Below are positions 1 through 5,320 of a DNA stretch of 23,336 bases, piece by piece. The notes beneath the pieces are model-generated. The model was given only the letters and a program-made list of their open reading frames with translations. It had not been told where the DNA came from and did no database searches. Location: positions 1-23,336 of the IMG/VR virus record IMGVR_UViG_3300044679_000049. The stretch is one strand, 5' to 3'. How positions within the stretch are numbered: position 1 is the first letter of the stretch; every line of letters starts with the position of its first letter. This DNA comes from a virus. The position numbers and the translations under genes were made by a program.

Positions 1-1
1 C

Positions 2-367
2 GTGAGCGAGAAGAAGAACTGGGGTGCGAGCTGGGCGGACGAGCACATCGCGGCCCTGAAGCGTGGCGAGACGGTGAGCTTCCGTCCGCACGGGCGCAGC
101 ATGGAGCCGCGCATCATGTCGGGGCAGCTCTGCACGGTCGAGCCCGTGGACCCGCTCACGCTGGGCACAGACGACGTTGTGCTCTGCCGTGTGGGGCGGA
201 AGCAGTACCTTCACATCGTCCACGCGATCCAGCCCATTGTGGTAACCGCAGGCGTCAGGCACTTTCGCAGCTCCACGCCGTTCATGATCGGAAACAACAA
301 GGGAGGGCTCAACGGATGGATCGGACCGGAGGATGTCTACGGCAGACTGGTGAAGGTGACGTCGTGA
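2..367 (+). CDS. S24/S26 peptidase-like protein
   Basis: A 121-residue protein starting with GTG at the window edge; the true start could lie upstream. Residues 31-36 (GRSMEP) match the catalytic-serine motif of the LexA/signal-peptidase superfamily, with Ser33 as nucleophile. The later GNNKGGLNGWI...VYGRL segment (about 97-116) resembles the conserved C-terminal box of these folds. Where LexA and bacterial leader peptidases have the general-base lysine, I see YLHIVHAI (69-76), so His71 or His74 may act instead, as in ER-type signal peptidases. No DNA-binding domain and no membrane segment are visible, so it is neither a full repressor nor a classical leader peptidase. Its stop overlaps the next GTG (GTGA), indicating translational coupling to the lipoprotein gene. 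The fold assignment is fairly secure; the substrate is unknown. Confidence 0.6.
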   Translation: MSEKKNWGASWADEHIAALKRGETVSFRPHGRSMEPRIMSGQLCTVEPVDPLTLGTDDVVLCRVGRKQYLHIVHAIQPIVVTAGVRHFRSSTPFMIGNNKGGLNGWIGPEDVYGRLVKVTS

Positions 368-531
368 AGGGGCTCGTGTTGCTGGTTCTCGTCGCAGGGT
401 GCGACCCTACCGCAGCGCCGGTGGTCAGACACGACGCCGCTCCTGTGGATGCAGGGCCGCACGTCTCCGTCCTCGACACGTGCAACGCCATCTGCGACGC
501 GCGAGACCGCATCCGCGAGGACCGCGCGTAG
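364..531 (+). CDS. Small lipoprotein, interrupted by an amber codon
   Basis: GTG start inside the GTGA overlap with the previous gene, preceded by a purine-rich GGTGAAGGTGA site. The 55-residue product begins MKGLVLLVLVAGC, a short lipoprotein signal peptide with lipobox LVAGC (lipidated Cys13), then a Pro/Ala-rich linker and CNAICDARDRIREDRA. The TAG at 529-531 is followed in the same frame by 38 more codons to a second TAG at 646-648. That continuation reads as a heptad-like helix (IDALRLQQESLQASVNAL), joins smoothly onto the DRIREDRA helix, and keeps G/C-rich third positions. It contains no start codon of its own. The gene is therefore a truncated pseudogene, a readthrough product or a sequencing artefact. 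A spanin-like role is conceivable for a small phage lipoprotein, but nothing here proves it. Confidence 0.55.
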   Translation: MKGLVLLVLVAGCDPTAAPVVRHDAAPVDAGPHVSVLDTCNAICDARDRIREDRA

Positions 532-648
532 ATTGACGCTCTCCGGCTTCAGCAGGAGTCGCTCCAAGCGAGCGTCAACGCGCTCCGTGCCGAGGCAGAG
601 AGGCGCCACATCGACGTCAGCAGCATCTTCGACGGGGGTACGCGGTAG
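532..648 (+). pseudogene. In-frame continuation of the lipoprotein after TAG
   Basis: This segment continues the upstream lipoprotein reading frame past its amber codon and ends at a second TAG. It encodes 38 residues of predicted amphipathic, coiled-coil-like helix ending DVSSIFDGGTR. Third codon positions are mostly G or C (31 of 38 by hand count), as in coding sequence of this genome. With no usable start codon it can be expressed only by readthrough or if the stop is a recent mutation. Confidence 0.45.
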
Positions 649-655
649 AACACAC

Positions 656-730
656 GGGTACGTAGCTCAGTCGGTAGAGCACCAGAAATGAAGAGTCTGG
701 TGGTCGCGGGTTCAAGTCCCGTCGTGCCCA
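656..730 (+). tRNA. tRNA, apparent anticodon GAA (Phe), enlarged anticodon arm
   Basis: Folded by hand. The acceptor stem pairs 656-662 with 723-729 (seven pairs, one G-U). The D stem is GCTC/GAGC (665-668 with 677-680) with GG in its loop. The T stem pairs 706-710 with 718-722 around TTCAAGT (711-717), with a 5-nt variable loop (701-705) and discriminator A730. The anticodon arm (682-700) has 19 nt instead of 17: five canonical pairs (CCAGA/TCTGG) enclose nine bases, AATGAAGAG. GAA sits in the centre, with T before it (U33) and G after it (position 37), so Phe is the best reading. The sixth position would be an A687-G695 mismatch. CCA is not encoded after the discriminator. It lies between the lipoprotein and the DUF7448-like gene. 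It may be a working phage tRNA with an unusual loop or a decaying one. Confidence 0.75.
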
Positions 731-743
731 CGAGGAGAGAGTG

Positions 744-1223
744 ATGAGCGGTCTGGAGAAGCTGGTCGGGCGGACGATCCTGGAGGCGCGCATGGACAAG
801 GGCTCCGGCAACCTCTGCCTGATGCTGGACGGCTGGCAGATGGTGCGTCTCGTACCCGAGGGTGACTGCTGCGCCAACTGCTTCATCAACGGCGTCTCCG
901 GCGCGGACGCTCTCCAGGGCGGTAAGGTCGTGTCGGTCGAGAACGCGCCCGGCATCGAGCCGACGCAAGCGGAGAAGGACGCAGCCGAGGTGCTTGACAC
1001 GTGGGGCCACGTCATCACGACCGACCACGGTGTGTGCTTCATCGACATGCGCGTCTCGCACAATGGGTACTACGGCGGGAGCCTCGACTGGAAGGAGATG
1101 GGCGAGACGGTGGCTCAGACCTGGGAACGGTTCCTGGTCGACGTGGCGCGCGGCGCCGGGGCCGACTACACGCCCGATCGGCAGACGGGGTTGGCCGAGT
1201 TCCCCAAGCTGGAGGACTTCTAG
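744..1223 (+). CDS. DUF7448-like phage protein
   Basis: ATG at 744 is chosen over GTG at 741 because GAGGAGAG (732-739) sits at a good distance. The 159-residue product has the pattern I associate with DUF7448: a start of the form LVGRTI, a GDCC motif (residues 40-43), a segment of the form GGKVVSVENAP about 20 residues later, and a late SHNGYYGGSL segment (about 105-114) matching the usual SNGYYS-type strand. This family is common in phages and has no established function. Acidic content is high and there is no signal peptide or membrane segment. It begins 13 nt after the tRNA and is followed immediately by the next gene. Family membership is by motif recall, so moderate confidence; expression as a gene is near certain. 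Confidence 0.75.
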   Translation: MSGLEKLVGRTILEARMDKGSGNLCLMLDGWQMVRLVPEGDCCANCFINGVSGADALQGGKVVSVENAPGIEPTQAEKDAAEVLDTWGHVITTDHGVCFIDMRVSHNGYYGGSLDWKEMGETVAQTWERFLVDVARGAGADYTPDRQTGLAEFPKLEDF

Positions 1224-1226
1224 GAG

Positions 1227-1556
1227 ATGCCCCTCGTGGACATCACGGACGACGCGCTGGACGCGCTCATCCTGCTCGGTGACCGGCAGGTGGCGGTCAT
1301 GGCTCTCATGCCTGAGGTGCCGACGCTGCTGGACTTGGAAGAAGCCCAGGAGCGGGTGCGCACGCGAACGAACGCTCTGACCTCGCCGGCCGACCGGGGC
1401 ATCGGGCTGTACCAGTCGGTGACCAGGCGCATCATCGACTCGCTGCGCCTGGAGCGAGAGATACGCGCGGCCGACCTGCTCAGCTCGTCTCAGACCTGGG
1501 ACGGCGAGGTCGTCGTGCAGCTCAACAACGGCGTCACCAAGCTCGAGGTACCGTGA
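1227..1556 (+). CDS. Unrecognised 109-aa protein
   Basis: ATG start 3 nt after the previous stop. The likely ribosome site is GGAGGA inside the end of the upstream gene, since the AGGAG directly abutting the ATG is too close. The product is soluble-looking and mostly helical (DLEEAQERVRTRTNAL, QSVTRRIIDSLRLEREIRAADLL), then ends in a short strand-rich tail (TWDGEVVVQLNNGVTKLEVP). No family is recognised. Its stop overlaps the next GTG, so it is probably co-translated with the following small gene. Confidence 0.7.
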   Translation: MPLVDITDDALDALILLGDRQVAVMALMPEVPTLLDLEEAQERVRTRTNALTSPADRGIGLYQSVTRRIIDSLRLEREIRAADLLSSSQTWDGEVVVQLNNGVTKLEVP

Positions 1557-1837
1557 CGCCGATGACCGCGGACGAGCTGCTCGTGAAGCTGCGCTCCATC
1601 CGCGACACCGCCATCGCGCTGGGAGGCTCCCACGACGTCATCTTGACGCACGCGGCTTGGCGTCGCGCGTGGCCCGGCCGCACACACGGCAGCTCGTGTT
1701 CGACCGTGGTCAGGGTGACAGATCGCGAGGGCGTCTACATCGCGACGACCCTTCTCGACACGACCGAGGAGAGCACGCACGTGAGGCGTCAGTACGTGGC
1801 CGCCGCGCTCACGCTTCTCGACGAAGATCGGGGATAA
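1553..1837 (+). CDS. Unrecognised 94-aa protein
   Basis: GTG start in a GTGA overlap with the preceding gene; an ATG four codons in (1562) is an alternative. The sequence runs helix (TADELLVKLRSIRDTAIAL), a His/Trp/Arg-rich middle (ILTHAAWRRAWPGR), then a strand-helix end. It carries the only TAA stop among the plus-strand genes of this window. No domain is recognised. Coupling to the upstream gene suggests the two are made together. Confidence 0.6.
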   Translation: MTPMTADELLVKLRSIRDTAIALGGSHDVILTHAAWRRAWPGRTHGSSCSTVVRVTDREGVYIATTLLDTTEESTHVRRQYVAAALTLLDEDRG

Positions 1838-1956
1838 TGTGTAGGTAGTGTCACGTAGGGTCATCCCTGGGCCACTTGGGGCCGCCACCAGCAGTTCACC
1901 TAAGAGGGACTCGCGACGCCGAAGGGCAACGCGAGCCCGAGGACAGACCGGACAGC

Positions 1957-2151
1957 ATGAGCAACGCCGCAGGCACACCGCCGGGCCGGATCACACTCGC
2001 GCAGGCCAAGAGCACCTCGGGCGTCATCGCCATCACGGGCGGGCCGTATGATGGCGTAAGTGTTCAGGTTCGCGAAGGCGAGGGCCTGAACGCGACCATC
2101 GGACGGCTCCTGGCCGCCATGAGAGCCCGAGAGCACCTGCCTCGTTCCTGA
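1957..2151 (+). CDS. Unrecognised 64-aa protein
   Basis: ATG at 1957 is preferred over in-frame upstream starts because the preceding translation (Arg/Glu/Pro-rich) does not look like protein. GAGGA lies about 13 nt upstream, a loose ribosome site. The product contains ITGGPYDGVSVQVREGEGLNATIGRLLAAM, suggesting a small strand-strand-helix fold. No family is recognised. About 119 nt upstream (1838-1956) hold no gene that I can see. Confidence 0.5.
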   Translation: MSNAAGTPPGRITLAQAKSTSGVIAITGGPYDGVSVQVREGEGLNATIGRLLAAMRAREHLPRS

Positions 2152-2176
2152 CCCGAGCATGCACTGGGTGTCCGTC

Positions 2177-2228
2177 GTCAGGTCTCTCGGACTCCGTTTT
2201 CTCCAGGCGGTCGTTCGGGGGACCTGAC
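2177..2228 (+). promoter_or_regulatory. RNA hairpin covering the ribosome site of the zinc-knuckle gene
   Basis: GTCAGGTC (2177-2184) and GACCTGAC (2221-2228) are a perfect 8-bp inverted repeat. Pairing continues inward with G-U wobbles allowed (2185-2191 with 2214-2220), giving a stem of about 15 pairs around a 22-nt loop. The 3' arm contains GGGGGA (2217-2222), the only good Shine-Dalgarno match for the ATG at 2230, which begins 1 nt after the stem. In RNA the site would be masked, which suggests translational control. Confidence 0.55.
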
Positions 2229-2229
2229 C

Positions 2230-2520
2230 ATGGACATCGAGTGCTTCCTGGCTCTCGCGGAGCTGGAGGGTCAGCGGCTCCAGGAGCTGGACGAGCTGCG
2301 GTACGAAGTGCACCGGCTCCAGGGCTTGCTGGACCGGCTCGACCGGCTGCCTTCCGAGAGCGCCCCCGTGGACGTGCGGACGGAGTGTGCGCCAGTCCTG
2401 CATCTCCTCCCCCATCTTTCCCACCTCTCTGAGGGACGGAAGAGAGGACCCAGACGCTGCTCGGTGTGCAGTCAGTCCGGGCATGACTTGCGGACCTGCG
2501 GTCAGGTGCAGACAGGCTAG
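2230..2520 (+). CDS. Coiled-coil protein with C-terminal CCHC zinc knuckle
   Basis: A 96-residue protein. The N-terminal half is a strongly heptad-like helix (about 7-40; Leu-rich, of the form LQELDELRYEVHRLQGLLDRL), likely an oligomerising coiled coil. A linker is followed by a basic patch GRKRGPRR (69-76) and C77-x2-C80-x4-H85-x4-C90, the exact CCHC zinc-knuckle spacing used to bind single-stranded nucleic acid. GHDLRTC resembles the GHNxRTC type of knuckle seen in some bacterial and plant proteins. It sits just before the small terminase gene, so a role in nucleic-acid handling during packaging or in mRNA control is plausible but unproven. The start is under a hairpin that masks its ribosome site, so its synthesis may be regulated, possibly by itself. 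Confidence 0.75.
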   Translation: MDIECFLALAELEGQRLQELDELRYEVHRLQGLLDRLDRLPSESAPVDVRTECAPVLHLLPHLSHLSEGRKRGPRRCSVCSQSGHDLRTCGQVQTG

Positions 2521-2606
2521 ACCGGGCTCGGCAGGACCACACGAACGGATCACTGCTGAGCTACACTCCCAGCAGGACATGGTTGAGCTAACGGCTGAGG
2601 TGTGAC

Positions 2607-3122
2607 GTGGGATTCAAGAAGCGCGTACCCGGCGGACCGCCTCCGGGGAGCAAGAATGCGGCGCAGACTGCGGCGCAGCACGAGAAGGACGAGAAGGCGT
2701 GGAGCCTGTCTCTCACCGGGGCGTCGTACAGCCAGATCGCCAAGCTCCTCGGTTACGCTGACGGCTCCGGTGCGTGCAAGGCAGTCAAGCGCGTCATCGA
2801 GCGCATGCAGGTCACACGGCTCAACAAGGACGAGAAGATCGCGCAGTCGAAGGCGCGCCTCGAACGGCTCCTGTTCGCTATCGCGCCGATGACCCAGGCC
2901 ACGCCCGCGAACCCGCAGACGGGTGCCGGCGCCAGAAGCCCTGACCTCAAGGCCGTCGCGCGCGCCGAGAGCATCAACATGAACATCGCCAAGCTCGAAG
3001 GCTTGCTCAAGGACATCGTCGAGCTGACGGGCGAGAACGGCGGCCCGCTCACGACCGTAGGCGCGACGGTCGACTGGTCCACCATCCAGGCGATCATGGA
3101 GAAGAACAAGGCCACGGAGTAG
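2607..3122 (+). CDS. Terminase small subunit (probable)
   Basis: GTG start 6 nt after GAGG; 171 residues. A basic, Gly/Pro-rich N-terminus leads into a helix-turn-helix region at about 31-67 (AWSLSLTGASYSQIAKLLGY...ACKAVKRVIERM), the form seen in phage DNA-recognition subunits. It is followed by a charged helical stretch (DEKIAQSKARLERLLF), a Pro/Ala linker and a C-terminal helical region with NMNIAKLEGLLKDIVEL. Small terminase subunits bind the packaging site on concatemeric DNA and deliver it to the large subunit. Position 14 nt before the large subunit supports the call. Sequence families of small terminases are very diverse, so the call rests on HTH plus context. Confidence 0.75.
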   Translation: MGFKKRVPGGPPPGSKNAAQTAAQHEKDEKAWSLSLTGASYSQIAKLLGYADGSGACKAVKRVIERMQVTRLNKDEKIAQSKARLERLLFAIAPMTQATPANPQTGAGARSPDLKAVARAESINMNIAKLEGLLKDIVELTGENGGPLTTVGATVDWSTIQAIMEKNKATE

Positions 3123-3136
3123 GCTGAGGCTCGCCC

Positions 3137-4972
3137 ATGAGCGCCGCGGTCTCCCAGGTCACGTGCTCCGACTGCTTCACGAGCCCGTGCGACTGCGAGC
3201 CCGCGGGGGCCGACGCTGCCAGCGCCGCGCAGGCGTTTGGAGGAGTGCAGGCCGCCGTCGCCGTGTACCAGGCGATCCCCGAGTACATCGAGCCGCCCGC
3301 GCCCGTGAAGCCCAGCGTTCCCGTGCGCACGGGGCCGAGCCCGGAAGACCTCGCGCGCGCCATCGCCGACTTCCCGCGCTTCTGCGCACTGCTCCAGGTC
3401 TCCAACATCGACGGCGGCCCGCGCATCCCGATGGAGCTGACGTGGATGCAGCGTCAGTTCCACCGCAACAGGACCAAGCGCGACATCTTGCTCAAGGCCC
3501 GGCGTGTGTTCGCGACGACCTTCGAGTGCGCGCGTGACATCTGGTGGTTCCTCACCGTGAGGGGTGCGCAGGTCGTCATCGTCATCCAGCACGAAGAGGC
3601 GCCGCACCCCGTGCGGACCTCCATCTACGACAAGATCCGCATCTTCTTCTGGTCGTTGAGGCAGTGGGGCATCCAGCTCCCGTTCGACGTCGAGGAGGAT
3701 GGGCGGTGGGAGATGCACGACCGCGACGCGAGCATGCGCGTGGTGGTGGCAGGTGGCAACGTGACGGCGGCTGCGACGCGCGGCCGCGGCGCCACCATCA
3801 ACCGGCTCCACATGAGCGAGGTCTCCTCGTACGCCTACGCGATCGAGACGACGACGGCGATGCTCAACTCGATGCCGCGCGGCGCCGACGCCGTGACGGA
3901 AGTGGTGCAGGAGAGCACGGCGATGGGCGCGGCCGGCTACTTCTACGACCAGTACAAGAGCGCACGCATCGGTCCTCCGCCTCCCGGCGAGACGAACGAG
4001 TGGAACGGGTACCGGGCGCACTTCTACCCCTGGCACTCGCACCCGAAGAACACGCTGCCGCTGCGTCCCGGCGAGGTCATCACGCCGACGGGGGCGCTGG
4101 AAGTGCAGGAGCGGGCGCTGCTGGCGCAGGGCGTGAAGCCCGAGCAGATCAAGTGGCTGCGGCAGACGTTCAGCGAGTCGGGCAACCGGCTGGACCTGCT
4201 CAACCAGGAGCACCCGTCGGACGAGATCACGTGCTGGCTCATCGACGGGCGGCCGTTCTTCGACCCGCGCCGCATCGAGGAGTCGCTCGGTGTCGCGCGC
4301 ACGCCGCTCAAAGACCTACCCGCCATGGGCCCGAGCGAAGAGGTGAAGCTGCTGCATGCGCGAGGCACGCTGCGCGTGTGGGAGCTGCCGAAGCCCGGCG
4401 CCGTGTACGTTGTTGGTGCGGACTCTGCCGAGGGCGGCGGCGGGGACTACTCGGCCGGGCTCGTGTTCGAGAAGGGCACGGGCAAGCACGTCGCGACGCT
4501 CCACGGGCAGATCATCCCCTACGAGTTCGCCGCCGCCCTCGCCCGCGTTGCCGTGTTCTACAACGGGGCCAAGATCGCCATCGAGCGCAACGCGCCGGGC
4601 CCCGCCGTCATCCAGGCGTTCTCGATCATGCCTGAGCTTCTCGCGTTCAACGCACACCAGCTCCTGTGGTGGGCGGACGACGGGAAGCCCGGCTGGCACA
4701 CGAACGAGGCGACCCGCTCGCCCATGCTCGACGGGATGGATGCGGCGCACCGCTCCCGCATCTTCGAGACCAGCGACCTGAAGCTGCTGGAGGAGATGCG
4801 CTCCTTCGTCATCGACAAGAACGGCAAGCCTACCGCGACCCGAGGCAAGCACGACGACCTCGTGATGGCAGGGGCGATTGGCTGGGCCGTGTGCACGCGC
4901 TCCGGCGGCGCCGGCATCACGGTGGGCGGCTGGACGCCGGGCATTTCGATCGACGACCTGACCGTGGGCTAG
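3137..4972 (+). CDS. Terminase large subunit (Mu gp28-like)
   Basis: A 611-residue packaging motor with ATPase and nuclease domains. ATG follows GAGG at 7 nt. The N-terminus holds a Cys cluster (C10, C13, C18, C20) unusual for the family, then a linker to about 90. The Walker-A-like segment is K120-ARRVFATT, which lacks the usual glycine. The Walker B equivalent is INRLHMSE with Glu228 as probable catalytic acid. The RNase H-like nuclease begins at VVGADSAEGGGGDYS (Asp429, Glu432, Asp437), continues with AIERN (Glu483) and ends with GKHDDLVMAGAIGWAV (Asp573/Asp574), all typical of terminase nuclease centres. It cuts concatemers and drives DNA through the portal. Its stop shares the palindrome CTAG with the stop of a minus-strand ORF. 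Confidence 0.93.
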   Translation: MSAAVSQVTCSDCFTSPCDCEPAGADAASAAQAFGGVQAAVAVYQAIPEYIEPPAPVKPSVPVRTGPSPEDLARAIADFPRFCALLQVSNIDGGPRIPMELTWMQRQFHRNRTKRDILLKARRVFATTFECARDIWWFLTVRGAQVVIVIQHEEAPHPVRTSIYDKIRIFFWSLRQWGIQLPFDVEEDGRWEMHDRDASMRVVVAGGNVTAAATRGRGATINRLHMSEVSSYAYAIETTTAMLNSMPRGADAVTEVVQESTAMGAAGYFYDQYKSARIGPPPPGETNEWNGYRAHFYPWHSHPKNTLPLRPGEVITPTGALEVQERALLAQGVKPEQIKWLRQTFSESGNRLDLLNQEHPSDEITCWLIDGRPFFDPRRIEESLGVARTPLKDLPAMGPSEEVKLLHARGTLRVWELPKPGAVYVVGADSAEGGGGDYSAGLVFEKGTGKHVATLHGQIIPYEFAAALARVAVFYNGAKIAIERNAPGPAVIQAFSIMPELLAFNAHQLLWWADDGKPGWHTNEATRSPMLDGMDAAHRSRIFETSDLKLLEEMRSFVIDKNGKPTATRGKHDDLVMAGAIGWAVCTRSGGAGITVGGWTPGISIDDLTVG

Positions 4973-5160
4973 TGCGCCGTGCACTCGCAGCACCCGCACT
5001 CCGGGTCTGCGCACGGGATCGAGTGCCCGCATGGGCACGCAACACCCATCGCGTTCACGACCACGCGCAGGACGTGCCTCCAGGGCGACAGGGCCAGCAT
5101 GGCTCTCAGCACCTCGGCAGTCCACGCAAGGTCCGCCTCGGCCGCGAACTCGCGTCCCAT
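4969..5160 (-). CDS. Minus-strand 63-aa Cys-rich protein
   Basis: A minus-strand ORF in the 346-nt gap between terminase and portal. It begins MGREFAAEADLAWTAEVL and ends with CPCGHSIPCADPECGCCEC, a dense Cys/His cluster that could bind zinc. Third codon positions are almost all G/C on this strand (about 54 of 61 by hand count), as in real genes here, and the gap has no plausible plus-strand gene. Its TAG shares CTAG with the terminase stop, so the two converge. No strong ribosome site is visible (only GGCGGG upstream). Function unknown. Confidence 0.5.
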   Translation of the reverse strand: MGREFAAEADLAWTAEVLRAMLALSPWRHVLRVVVNAMGVACPCGHSIPCADPECGCCECTAH

Positions 5161-5179
5161 GTGCTGCCCGCCAATCGGA

Positions 5180-5320
5180 TCACCGTCCAGACCGCCTCCT
5201 CTTCGCGTCCCGAGTCGCGCGCTCCAGCAACGTCAGCATCCGCTCCATGTCCGCGTCCAGCTTACCAAAGCCGGCGCCGGGTGTGAGCCCTCGAACTTTT
5301 CCACTCTCACGAGGCTCCAT
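5180..5320 (-). CDS. Minus-strand 46-aa basic protein (doubtful start)
   Basis: Lies just upstream (on the minus strand) of the Cys-rich ORF. If it starts at the ATG within CCATGG (5317-5322), the same palindrome supplies the portal ATG on the other strand. The product ends LDADMERMLTLLERATRDAKRRRSGR, a helix with a very basic tail. The first nine codons have weak third-position G/C, so translation may begin at an internal ATG (MERMLTLL...). Together with the neighbouring ORF it would form a two-gene inverted cassette. No family is recognised. Confidence 0.35.
   Translation of the reverse strand: MEPRESGKVRGLTPGAGFGKLDADMERMLTLLERATRDAKRRRSGR

Noticed and set aside
364-731. The neighbouring tRNA as an amber suppressor reading the TAG in the lipoprotein gene.
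   Set aside because: The loop contains no CTA anticodon. The central triplet is GAA, and TAG ends most genes here, so general suppression would damage the phage.
2553-2575. CTGCTG/CAGCAG inverted repeat before the small terminase gene.
   Set aside because: Only six pairs with an 11-nt loop, away from the ribosome site; not above chance.
5031-5318. Upstream extension of the portal reading frame.
   Set aside because: The extra translation is Arg/Ser/Pro-rich without any protein-like pattern, and the ATG at 5319 begins the recognisable product. The gap has minus-strand coding signal instead.
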